Source: Macrolepiota albuminosa (taxonomy: Eukaryota; Basidiomycota; Agaricomycetes; Agaricales; Agaricaceae). From it: a stretch of 64,000 nucleotides of DNA. The notes under the pieces are model-generated. The model saw nothing but the letters and a program-made list of their open reading frames with translations, was not told the origin of the DNA and searched no databases. The stretch is taken from assembly GCA_027475525.1 (NCBI GenBank), contig JAMWFC010000131.1, forward strand, positions 62,001 through 126,000, written 5' to 3'. This document shows, one piece after another, positions 23,345 to 33,872 of the stretch (positions within the stretch are counted from its first letter, which is position 1; every line of letters starts with the position of its first letter). A program made the translations under genes and the position numbers.

Positions 23345-24643
23345 GCAGTAAGAGCTATTAGATGGCTCATAGACACTAGCCTATATCTTAGTGCATATAA
23401 TCTGGCAGACCTCAGCCTCAATGCCAGGCAGCAAGGGTCTGTTATGTTCAGTCCATGGCATATAAGGAATAGTAGGAATTATTACAGGCAGGAAAAAATC
23501 AGTGTGCAAGCTGCCATGCTCAGAGTCTTCTCAAGCAAAGGCTTGGTTCTGCTTGGCAATAAGATCAGTAAGAATGTCCATTTTATCCTTGGTAAGGAAA
23601 CCGGTATTGTAGTCCTTGGCAAATTGCTGTTGGCATTTGGCGGTAAAGCATCTTATCAGTTGGAAGGATGTTGGGTGTGGTATGAGAATCAAGATATCAG
23701 CAAGAGGATTACCAAGGATATGGTGCTCGATTCGGAAAGATTCTGGCAAGTGGGCAGCAACAGACTTGGTTTTAAGTACAATGGGCTTGTATTTCTTCTT
23801 TATCTGTACCTCTTTCCTTTTAGGAATGTTAGTATTATTATAAACAAGAGCAGAAAGGAGATCAGGGTCAGTAGCAAGTCAAAGAAAAACGGAAACCAAG
23901 AATGGCAGGAGCAGAGGCTCTGGGAAGAGTGGTGAAATAGGTGTCTTTTGTAGCAATTTTTGTCAGGGGACTCCTCATTCCTTTCTTCTTTCACTCTTTA
24001 TTTCTTCACTCTCCTTTCATTCACTTCCTTATTTCTTCTATCATTCTCTCATTTTGCTGTTACTACTTTTTCAACACTATCTGTTAGTACTATTCTCAAC
24101 CTTTGAGGTGCTCTGGTTCTTTAGCTATCACTCAGACAAGTGTGGGCCCTTCAGCACCGCTCCAGGCTGCTTAGATAAGCCAGAGTTTGCCTTTCTGACT
24201 TCTAAAGTCTGGAGTTTTCCTCCCTTGTTTGCACACTTGTTTGGTTAGTCAATTTTCGAGTTTTTAAGGTTTTGTTGTACTGTACAGTTGTTTCCCATGC
24301 TTCAGAGGCCCCAGAAGCATCCAACCTGGCATAGGGAATCCCCAGACTTGTTCTCTTTGGATCTCCCTCTGCCAGGTGAGTAGCTACCTTGATATTGTCA
24401 ATATATATTCTAATACACTTTGGATCTCCCTCTGCCAGCTGTGTGACTGAGCCACAGCCTCTAGAGGTCGCCCTTACAATTTTCTGGAATGAGTCCAAGG
24501 TGGTAAGATATAAGTAGGCAAGAGAAGTGTCAGTAATGTTTTGTGGAGTTTTCTGGGGATTTTCAGTAATGGAATCAGGTATAGTAGAAAGTACTTCAGT
24601 ATCAAGAGAGGCCATTTGCAAATATGTACAAGACCACTAGCAT
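23345..24643 (-). pseudogene. Element D pol relic, part 1 (protease-RT linker and RT start), split by a solo LTR
   Basis: Old, AT-richer relative of the family A/B pol. Minus strand, outside the LTR at 23961-24478: SLAYLYLTTLDS, then KKKYKPIVLKTKSVAAHLPESF, then DTGFLTKDKMDILTDLIAKQN, ending at VYEPSNSSY. Each segment aligns with B (11700-10960). It is interrupted by C on the left (23344), a solo LTR, and H on the right (24644). Its upstream half lies at 56650-57683. Contains stops. Confidence 0.8.
23961..24478 (+). repeat. Solo E-type LTR (K family), copy 1
   Basis: Starts TGTCAGGGGACTCC, ends CGCCCTTACA, 518 bp, flanked by a perfect 5-bp duplication ATTTT (23956-23960 and 24479-24483). Same family as the LTRs of element K. 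It holds two copies of a 20-nt motif, each ending in CTCTGCCAG, near 24352-24377 and 24419-24439. Confidence 0.9.
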
Positions 24644-24817
24644 TGTAACCGTTGGTTACGAGTTAGAACTATCTTGTATGTATCACACAGTGCTGAATCA
24701 GACCGCAGTATCTGATTGACTAGAACTAGAGTGAATACAAGATGTTATCTTATATAATACTCTACTGGATATCTATAGCGTTGTTGATGCTAGTAGCAAG
24801 TGTGATGCTCTGTTACA
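24644..24817 (-). repeat. 3' LTR of element H
   Basis: 174 bp, TGTAAC at one end and GTTACA at the other. Matches 56394-56644. By itself it looks like a solo LTR without target duplication; paired with the distant copy, both outer flanks read AGCAT. Confidence 0.8.
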
Positions 24818-25128
24818 TACCCATCAATGAGACCAAACACTCAGTCTATAGAACAGGGATAAACAATATGCATGGCAGTGCAAGTATCAGTTGAAGATGC
24901 CTATCACGTCGCTGGAAAAAGTTGGTACTATGAATGTGGTATTAGTGTCTTCAATAACACCTGAGCTCAGAATATCTTAGTATGCTAGTGCACATATGAT
25001 GCGAGCATACAACAGGGCAAACAAGATAAATTGAGAGTACAAAAAAATATATACATGCTACACTAGAGTGCATGTCAGCCTGAAAATGTTGAGTGTGTAC
25101 TCAAAATTACCTAAAAACAAATATGGGT
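24818..25128. other. 3' non-coding end of element H
   Basis: About 310 bp between the extra ORF and the 3' LTR; no gene visible. On the minus strand it ends GATGGGTA next to the LTR, a weak polypurine tract. Confidence 0.5.
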
Positions 25129-25426
25129 CTATGACCCGTCCAATGAGGCCTCCACGACTGTGCCTGTCTCTGTCACCATTGACTCCTCCTCAGGTGCAAC
25201 ATTAATTGTGGGAGGAGGAGGCACCGATTCTGTCCTCAGTGGGGTAGTTGACCCCTCGACTGCAGGCAAATCTACCACCATAGGCTCAGTAAGCGCGACA
25301 TTAATTGCAGTAGGCATGGTGGTGAGCATACCATGCGCTGACGTTCAGTTTAGGAGATTGACCCAATTCGGGTCCATTCCTATGAGGTAGTAGAGGCCAT
25401 TGGCCTCAGGGTTGACAGGAAGATTG
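25129..25426 (-). pseudogene. Downstream extra ORF of element H, C-terminal piece
   Basis: Continues the coding sequence cut at 36636 by element G: across the GATTG duplication the frame reads HHEESNLPVNPEANGLYYL. It contains one stop (TGA after VNLLN) and ends at 25129 with a Thr/Pro/Val/Glu-rich tail. The family is not recognised. Confidence 0.6.
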
Positions 25427-25717
25427 TGTCACGACCCCTCCCCTCCGGGCCCACCCCGGGACACCCCCGGAACACCCTCCGGGACCCTCCCTCCGGTCCC
25501 ACAGGACAAGCCCCGCCATCACGACCGCCGACACCGCCATCACGCGCATCAAGGACCGCCATCAGCCGTCACCAGCCCCGATCAACGATCAGATCACGCG
25601 ACTCGTGCCGGCCATCATGCATCACGGCTCCATCCGCGCCAATTGATCGCGCGCCCACACGTGCGATCCCGGTATACAGCCCCTGCCGCTACTCAATAAA
25701 CCCCGGAACCCATCCCA

Positions 25718-25871
25718 GACATCCCAGAACCCCGAGACCCGGCCCCGTAGTACTTATAGTGTAGCTCCCTGTTGTATTCGGTAGTCTTGATATTGACATC
25801 CCAGAACCCCGAGACCCGGCCCCGTAGTACTTATAGTGTAGCTCCCTGTTGTATTCGGTAGTCTTGATATT
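25718..25871. repeat. 77-bp tandem duplication 9
   Basis: In the 5' LTR of G; the 3' LTR has one unit. Confidence 0.97.
25754..25794 (+). promoter_or_regulatory. Probable core promoter and transcript start of G, with self-priming sequence
   Basis: TTATAG at 25754-25759 lies 29 bp before AGTCTTGATATT (25783-25794). That 12-mer is perfectly complementary to the primer site at 26237-26248. In Tf1-type elements the first bases of the RNA fold back to prime reverse transcription, so the transcript should start here. The duplicated copy is at 25860-25871 and the 3' LTR copy at 36255-36266. Confidence 0.6.
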
Positions 25872-26236
25872 GCATAACTGTTACTTGGATATTGCGTGCC
25901 CTCTGTTTGACTGGTACGCCTTGTTTGGTACGCTTCGACTGGCACGCCTTAGTATTCGCGTGCTCTAAGCTTTGGTACGCACTTCGCGACTCTTAATTTA
26001 CTAACTTGGTCTCGTCTTAGAACCTCCGGTTCACGACTCGACCCCCTCTAACTCTCAGCCACCCCCAACCCAAAACCCCGGACTCTAGTCCCCTCTCCCA
26101 GGATTACCCCCTGTCCTCGTCTTGAACCCCGGAGTCCTAGCCCCGGAGTTCCAGACACCCGAGTATCCGTAGATCAAGTCCGCATCGTAAGGGCGTCGCT
26201 TTCCCGGAAAGCCCCCGATTCAGCGGAACCTGACAT

Positions 26237-26248
26237 AATATCAAGACT
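26237..26248 (+). promoter_or_regulatory. Primer site of G, complementary to its own LTR
   Basis: AATATCAAGACT, one base after the 5' LTR. It is the exact reverse complement of AGTCTTGATATT in the LTR. No TGG for a tRNA CCA end is present. Confidence 0.7.
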
Positions 26249-26268
26249 CTTTCCTTACACCGTTCTTG

Positions 26269-29149
26269 ATGGCTACGTATACTCACACCTACTACCCCAC
26301 GGGGTACCAGACCGACCCTTACGGACGCCCGGTACCCGACCACTACTCCGCGCAGACCCCCCGCCCTGTCTACCCACCCCTCCCATACGAACCTCAGTAC
26401 CTCCACCGCCACTGGGCCCCCGACCCATCCCTCTATGATCTGGGGCCCTCAGCCAGCTGGGCCCCTCCGCCCAACCTAGCCATGGCACGACCCGTGGAGG
26501 TCCCCTCGTACCGGAGCATTCCCGGGGGCCTGCCGGAGACCCCTCCTGTACCCAGTGGGCCTCGCCCGATTCCCCCCAGCGAGGGCCCCTTTGCACCCAC
26601 CCCCTACTACGGTTACCAGCGCCCCGTCCCCCAACCCCGAGAACCCCGAGGACCCCCCTACCCCGACTACCCCCCTCGTCATTACCCGGCCGCCGCTCCA
26701 CCCGCTCGAACCCCTCCCTCGCCAATGGGACGACGACGCCTCGAGGAGTATGAACGGCAACGGGACGAGATACTCCGCTCCCTCAGGATCTCACCGGAGG
26801 ACTTCGCGCAACGGACAAGGACGCTGCTCGTGGAATTCGGGCACGACGACTTCGAAGGCACTCCGGAGGAATGGGCTCACTGCCTGGTCGAATTCGGGGA
26901 TCGCCTCACGCGAGGAGAACTCCCGGAGCAAACCATGGTAAAGTATAGGTGCAATACGATCCTCCGGGAAGAATTACAGCAACTGCTCGACGAGGTCCAC
27001 GCGTCCCCCTCCCCTCGGCCCCTCAACGACCCTGCAGACCCAGGTCGCTCGATTCACATTCGACGGGAACCCCCGGAACCGGCCCCAGCAGTCCCGGCAA
27101 CCCCCACGGTCCCCACTCCGGAGCAACAGCAACGGGAAGAACGGCAGAACGCCTCAGCCATACTACGGTCCCTCAACCCGACGGGAGGCCTCTTCGATCA
27201 ACCCGCTGCTCGCACGGTAGGCTTGTCAACTCGCCGCAGGGCTAACTCCGTTCCTAGTACCTTCGAGACCTGGGGACAGCCTCAAAGACCCCTGGAACCC
27301 CTCCCGCGAACAGACGACGCCCGACCCCCGGCCCCGACGAACCCCGGTAGAGCCCGGGTGGACACCCCTAGTACGGACGACACGCTATGCTACATTGACG
27401 AGCTCACGCACGACAACAACGAACAACGTCCCGCGCCCGTGCCCGCCCCGGCACCAGCACCGCCCGCCACGTCCGCCCCGGCCCCTCTGGAACGCAACTT
27501 CCGCCGCGATCCGCCACCCCACTTCGACCTATGGAACCCCCCGCGACCCCCGATGCAAGCCCGACCCTCCCGGATTGAACGTCCCCCGCGCAACCCGGCA
27601 CCCGACCCAGCACCTAACCCCCCTCCGCGATGCAAGCCCGACCCTCCCGGATTGAACGTCCCCCGCGCAACCCGGCACCCGACCCAGCACCTAACCCCCC
27701 TCCACCCGACCCGACACCGCCGAACCCTCCCCGACCGCCTCCGCCACCCCCAGCTGAACCTCGAGGACGACCCCCAGGCCCTCCACCTCCGCCACTCCCT
27801 GCGTGGAGACCCGGGCCCCCTCCTGGCAGGAATGAACCCCCTTGGGACAACGGACCTCCCGGGCGTGGACCCCCAGGTGAGCCACCCGGAGGAGGACCTC
27901 CCGGCGGGTGGGGCCCCGCCCTTGGTGCTTTTCCTCCTCAAGGAGGGGGGGGTAATCACTATTACTACTATTACAATGCTGGCCCCCCTCCCCGCAACAC
28001 TGCCGGATCGGACGACGCTCGCGACGCCCTCGCCCGCGAAGGACGTCTAGACATTCAGAAACCTGATGCGTTCACGGGCCGGGATCCCCGGAAATGGCGT
28101 ACCTTCCTCACTCAGTGTCTTAATACGTTTCAGGCAAAGCCGCTCACGTTTCAGGTTGACAGCTCCCGGGTGGCCTTTGCCGCGTCGTACCTCCAGGGGA
28201 TCACCTTCGATCACTACACGGCCCTCATCCAGTTCGACCCCAACAACCCGGCACTCGCTCGTTGGCAAGCCTTCGTCGACGAGTTCTCCGGGAAATTCGG
28301 GATATACGACACCGTGGCCGAGGCCGAGGACAACCTCTTCAACCTCCGGATGCGCTCTGAAGAACGTTTCACTACCTTCATCGTACGTTTTGAAAAGGAG
28401 GCTTACGAGACAGGTTGGAATTACAGCGCCCTCCGGTACGCCCTCCGCCGCGCCCTCCCACAACGTATCAAGGATGTCCTCCGACTCGCCCCGAAACAAC
28501 CCTCCTACGACGGATACAAGGCCCTCGTCATGCAGATCGACCAACGCTACTGGGAAGACCGCAGCGAGTATTCGAATTCTCGACCCCCCTGGAACCCTAG
28601 AGGAGGACCCCCTTGGCCCTCCGGCGAAGCCCCCAACCCCCAAGGTCGAAACCCCGGTCCCCCCCCTGGAACCCTAGAGGAGGACCCCCTTGGCCCTCCG
28701 GCGAAGCCCCCAACCCCCAAGGTCGAAACCCCGGTCCCCCCACGTTCCCTGGCGGCCGACCCCCAGTGAGTCGCGGCCCGCCCAATGCTAACCCCGGCAG
28801 CGGCGCCCGCCCCCAGGCCCAACTCAACGCCGCCGTGGCCGCCCACGACCCGGGCGACGTGCCAAGCCCCGAGGAACCCCCGGAAGACCCCGAAGACTTC
28901 GACGTCGACGACGAACGGGACGAGGAGGCCCTCCGAGCCAACCGGCTTCAAAAGAAGGGACGACCCTGGATCGAAGTCCCGACGGATGTGCAGGAACGAT
29001 GGAGAAGGGAGGGTGTCTGCATACTCTGTGGTGAGAAAGATCATTTCATCTCCGAGTGCCCCAAACGACAGGTCATGGGACGTGCCACCTGGACCTTCGA
29101 AGGGGAGGACGCCACCTACGAGTATTCGGAAAACGACCCGGTGATTTAG
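26269..29149 (+). CDS. Element G gag
   Basis: Starts at ATG 26269 (MATYTHTYYPTGYQ), 21 bp after the primer site. Long Pro-rich N-terminal region, then a typical Ty3 capsid core near 28050-28580 (DAFTGRDPRKWRTFLTQC; YLQGITFDHY; FTTFIVRFEKEAY), then a zinc knuckle C-X2-C-X4-H-X4-C ([14 protein letters not shown], 29018-29059). It ends at TAG 29147-29149. Two 77-bp duplications (27551 and 28584) make the frame appear broken; both sides are open. Pol overlaps the 3' end in the -1 frame. Forms the particle and packages the RNA. Confidence 0.85.
27551..27704. repeat. 77-bp tandem duplication 10
   Basis: In G gag, Pro-rich region. Confidence 0.95.
28584..28737. repeat. 77-bp tandem duplication 11
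   Basis: In G gag before the zinc knuckle. Confidence 0.95.
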
Positions 29150-32100
29150 ACCCGGAAGACGCCCTAAATCGCGGAATCGACCCCGACGTCTTCTCTGCCC
29201 CGGTCTCACATCTTCGCTCTACGACACTCATACAGGACACCCTCACGGCTTATCTACCCTCCCACTCTTCGCACTCCCTCCTCCTCAAAACCCGCATCAC
29301 CCCCTCCGGAACTCCCCTCAACACCCTCGTCGACAGTGGCGCCACCGACAACTTTATCGACGAAGCATGGTCTACCCTCGCCCCGGAACCCGCCCAGCGA
29401 CTCCCGGTCCCGGTACGGCTCTGCCTCTTCGACGGAGACGCCTCTACGGCGGGGGACATCACTCATTTTGTGCGTATGCCCATTACCTTCGCCAACGGAC
29501 AGACTCACACCCTCCAGATGTTGATAACCAAACTCCACCCTTCCGCACCCCTGGTCCTAGGGCTCCCGTGGCTCCGAGACACTAACCCCCGCATCGATTG
29601 GCGACACCTCACCCTTCGCCTGACCCGGGACCCGACCCCCGACGACCAGCAACTCCCCTTCGACATCCCCCACTCCCCCAACCCTGCCCCGAAGGACGGG
29701 CCTCCACCACCCCCCGGACTCCAGTCCCGTTCATCCCGATCCTTCGTCATCAATGCCAGGCTGGACGGCGCCCCAGGACCAGTCTCGGCCCTCATCGACA
29801 GCGGAGCCACCGGAGTATTCATCAGCAACGCTCTCAACCTCCCCCACGACTCCCTCGACCAGCCCCTCCGCCTGCAACGCCTCGACGGCACCCCCTCCTC
29901 CTCCGGCCCCATCCAAAGGTCTCACTCGGGACGCGTGACCCTGGACAACAACTACGAGTTCACTTCCGACTTCCTGGTCACGCGACTTCACGAATCGACC
30001 CCGATGGTGCTGGGACTGCCCTGGCTGCGCGACACAAACCCCGATATCGATTGGAGGACGCTCACCATGACCTTCCCGGGACCCGAAGACCACCCCTCGG
30101 CCGTCGTGCACCTCCGGGCCCTAGGAGACGACCCGGCGCCCGACACCCCCGGGACGACTGCCGCGCCCCCCACGCATGCACCGTGCACCTCCGGGCCCTA
30201 GGAGACGACCCGGCGCCCGACACCCCCGGGACGACTGCCGCGCCCCCCACGCATGCACCACCCATGCCCGTCCGAGACCGCAAGGCCCCCGATCGACCCC
30301 CAAACATTCCTCGGAACAAGTACAAAGGGCCGAACTACCCCTGCCGGTCTCAGACACGCACCACACCCGCTCCGGCCGATGTTTCCGCGACCCCAATCAA
30401 CTCGAGCGCACCCGACATTAGGATCGTTGGGGCCGCCCCCTTCGCCCGCCTCATGAGGGATGGGACTCCCACGTTTCAGCTGCACACCTCGCCTTCTCTC
30501 CCGGAAGAACACCTACGAGGGGACGCTATTCCCCCGGAACAGAAAACCGAGGAGCAAATCCTCTGAGAAGTAGTTCCCCCGGAGTATCACGAGTTCGCTG
30601 ACGTATTCTCTGAAGGAGACGCCAAGGAGATCCCCCCTCACCGCCCCTATGATCACACCATCGACCTCGAGGAAGGAGCCACCCCCCCTTTCGGCAAAGT
30701 CTACAACATGTCGGAGGTCGAACTCCGGGCTCTCAAGGACTACCGTGACGAAATGCTCGGTAAGGGATTCATCCGACCCTCCGCCTCCGCCGCCAGAGCC
30801 CCGGTTCTATTCGCCAAGAAGAAGGACGGCTCGCTCCGACTCTGTGTCGACTACCGGGGACTCAATAAGATCACCAAGAAGAACCGCTACCCGCTCCCGC
30901 TCATTGGCGATCTGGTCGATCGACTCCGCAGTGCCAAGGTTTATACAAAGATCGACCTCCGCTCCGGTTACAACAACGTCCGCATCGCCCCGGGACATGA
31001 GTGGAAAACCGCGTTCCGCACGCGGTATGGTCTGTTTGAGTACCTTGTAATGCCTTTCGGAATGACTAACTCCCCCGCCACGTTCCAATACTTCATGAAC
31101 GACATCTTCCACGACATGAGCGACGTCTTTGTGATAGTCTACCTGGACGACATACTCATCTACTCCGACTCGCCGGAGGACCACCAGAAGCACGTCCGGC
31201 AGGTCCTCGAACGCCTCCGGGAACACAACCTCCACGCCAAGCCCGAGAAGTGTTCATTCCATACCGAAGAGGTTGAGTATCTTGGCGTCATAGTATCTCC
31301 GAATGGCGTCCGCATGGATCCCCACAAGGTCGAGGCCATCGTCAACTGGCCGCAACCCCGGAACGTCAAGGAAGTACAATCTTTCCTGGGTTTCGCTAAT
31401 TTCTACCGGAGGTTCATAGATAACTACTCCGGTATCACGAAACCTCTCAACCGGCTCACGCGCAAGGACGTCGCCTGGAACTGGGACAGTAAGTGCCAGA
31501 GCGTCTTTAACCTGCTCAAGGAGGCTTTCACAGCTGCCCCCGTCCTCCAGCACTACGACCCGGCCCTCCCGATTATCCTGGAATGCGACGCCTCCGACTA
31601 CGCCATCGCTGGGATTCTCTCGCAGATGGAACCTGACGGCGGGGAGCCCCGGCCAGTCGCCTTCTACACCCGGTCCATGATCGACGCCGAGCTCAATTAC
31701 GACATCTACGACAAGGAGCTCCTCGCCATCGTCGAAGCCTTCAAACAATGGCGAGCCTACCTCGAGGGAGCCCGGCATCGGATTCAGGTCTACTCGGATC
31801 ATAACAACCTGCAGTACTTCACCACTACCAAGCAACTGAGTCGACGGCAGGCCCGGTGGTCCGAGATCCTCTCGGAGTACGATTTCACGATCCAGTACCG
31901 CCCGGGACGACTGGGAGCTAAGCCCGATGCCCTTACCCGCCGACCGGACGTCTACCCCAAGAAGTCATTCGAGGCGGAACGCAATGCGTTCAATCATCGC
32001 GTGGTGATCCCTCCCGAACATCTGAATGCCGTACTGATCTTAAACGACGAAGGAACCCTGAACCAGATCCGCCGCGCTCCCCAAGACAAGTACTTCACCG

Positions 32101-33601
32101 ATCACGACCCCCGAAACTCTTCCGACGAGACCGACCGGGACCCCGCCTTCTCCTTATCCCCCGACAAAAAACTCCTCCTCCGGGATGGCCGCATCTACGT
32201 CCCGGATCACGCCTGACTCCGCTACGATGTCCTCCGTCAACACCACGATCATAAGCTCCGGGGACACCCTGGGATACGTAAGACTCTCCAGCTGATCTCC
32301 CGGACTTACTTTTGGCCAGGGTTGAAGAAGGACGTGACCCGCTACATTCGATCATGTGAACCCTGCCTCCGGGCCAAGGTCCCCCGACACCGACCGTACG
32401 GACTCCTGAAACCCCTGCCGGTTGGACGACGCCCCTGGTCCTCAATATCTCTGGACCACATCGTCGAGCTCCCGGAATCTGAAGGGTTCGATGCCATTCT
32501 CGTCGTTGTGTGCAGGCTAACCAAACAGAGCATCTTCCTACCCTGCCACACCACGGACACCGCCCCGGACTTCGCCCGACTGTTCCTCGAGCATGTCTTC
32601 GCCAAACATGGACTCCTGGACGACATTGTCTCCGACCGTGGCCCCCTCTTCGTATCCAAGTTTTGGACTTCTCTGTGTAAGGCACTTGAAGTAAAGACTA
32701 ACCTCTCTACTGCCTACCACCCCGAAACCGACGGTCAGACCGAAAGGGTCTGTGTAAGGCACTTGAAGTAAAGACTAACCTCTCTACTGCCTACCACCCC
32801 GAAACCGACGGTCAGACCGAAAGGGTCAACCAGTCCCTCGAGCAATACCTCTGGCTGTACGTCAACTACTTGCAGGACGATTGGCGCGCCGAGCTCCCCC
32901 TGGCTGAGTTCACCTACAACAACACGCCGCACTCTGCCACCGGGGTATCGCCCTTCTTTGCCAACAAGGGGTACCATCCTTGACTGACGCTCTCGCTCCG
33001 GGACATCCCGTCACACGCCGCCCACGAGGTCGCCCGGGATCTCCAGTCTCTTCACGAGTTTCTCCGGGAAGAGATCGACACCGCGAACCGGGCCTACGTG
33101 AAACACGCCGACCGGAAACGGGAAGACACCCCCGACTGGACCCCCGGGACAAAGGTATGGTTAGATCGACAACACCTCCGCATCCGCCGGCCCTCCCCAA
33201 AACTCGATCACAAGCGTCTCGGCCCGTTCAAAATATTGAAGAAGGTCTCATCCCACGCCTACAAGATCGAGCTCCCCCCGGGACTAAAAGGTCTGCACCC
33301 GGTATTCCACGTCCGCCTCCTGGAACGACACCCCCCGGATCCCTTCCCTGAACGACGCCCCGAACCCCCTCTCCCGGTCGAGGTCGAGGACGAGTACCAC
33401 TACGAGGTCGAAGACATCCTCGACTCCCAGAACATTCGTGGACGACCCCACTTCCTCGTACGATGGAAGGGATACGGCCCGGAAGACGACACTTGGGAAC
33501 CGCGCCGAAACCTCGAAGGCGCCCTCGACAAACTCCGGGACTTTCAACAATGGCACCCAGGAAACGACCTCCCCGGGCGCAGAACTCACAGACGGCAGTA
33601 G
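29056..33601 (+). CDS. Element G pol: tandem protease, RT, RNase H, integrase, chromodomain
   Basis: Overlaps gag in the -1 frame; no canonical slippery heptamer is evident. Two retropepsin-like units follow each other, [12 protein letters not shown] (near 29330) and [12 protein letters not shown] (near 29800), each ending in [13 protein letters not shown] has VDYRGLNKI and YLDD (near 31140). RNase H starts [13 protein letters not shown]. Integrase has His-His-Cys-Cys (near 32240-32370) and D, D, E ([24 protein letters not shown]). A chromodomain (33391-33548, [17 protein letters not shown]) ends the protein and should steer insertion to marked chromatin. In-frame TGA at 30564, 32214 and about 32981, all explainable as CGA. 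The 77-bp duplications at 30105 and 32672 shift the frame. Confidence 0.9.
30105..30258. repeat. 77-bp tandem duplication 12
   Basis: In G pol after the second protease unit. Confidence 0.95.
32672..32825. repeat. 77-bp tandem duplication 13
   Basis: In G integrase around the catalytic Glu. Confidence 0.95.
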
Positions 33602-33872
33602 TGGGCGTAACCCCCACCTCTGGGCTCAGTAGGGATTCAACTCCCATGTATATTTTCTGCTTTCCCTTTCTAGATCTTACTCTCTTTTAGTACTTTCTTT
33701 TACAGTAGCACCCCGGACTCTGAGCAAGGTACCCTTTCCCGTTCCCCCGCCACTTTACTTACACCATTCTCTACGAGATCAGTCAGGTATATACATTTTT
33801 CTACTGTTACATATACTACAGGATTCGGGACCTCAAAAAAAAAACAGTACCAAGAAACATACGAGGGGGCCC
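33602..33872. other. Convergent end region of G pol and the antisense gene
   Basis: About 270 bp, A/T-rich for this element, including an A10 run at 33836-33845. No coding signal. Confidence 0.5.

Larger units (their letters stand above)
25427..26235 (+). repeat. 5' LTR of element G
   Basis: Starts TGTCACGACCCC, ends AACCTGACA. 809 bp; 732 bp without the 77-bp duplication at 25718-25871, exactly the length of the 3' LTR. Confidence 0.95.

Noticed and set aside
24644..24817. Two separate solo LTRs (24644-24817 and 56394-56644) of a Ty1/copia element
   Set aside because: Each alone has no matching flanks, but their outer flanks match each other (AGCAT) and D is colinear across them. They are the two ends of H, whose gag-pol is Ty3 type.
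26273..27959. Several minus-strand Gly/Arg-rich open frames opposite G gag
   Set aside because: They are shadows of the Pro-rich, GC-rich gag coding strand and lack a start context, introns or homology to the antisense genes.
29100..29149. A slippery heptamer for gag-pol frameshifting in G
   Set aside because: The overlap contains GGAAAAC, which does not meet X-XXY-YYZ. The frame relation is -1 but the mechanism is not visible.
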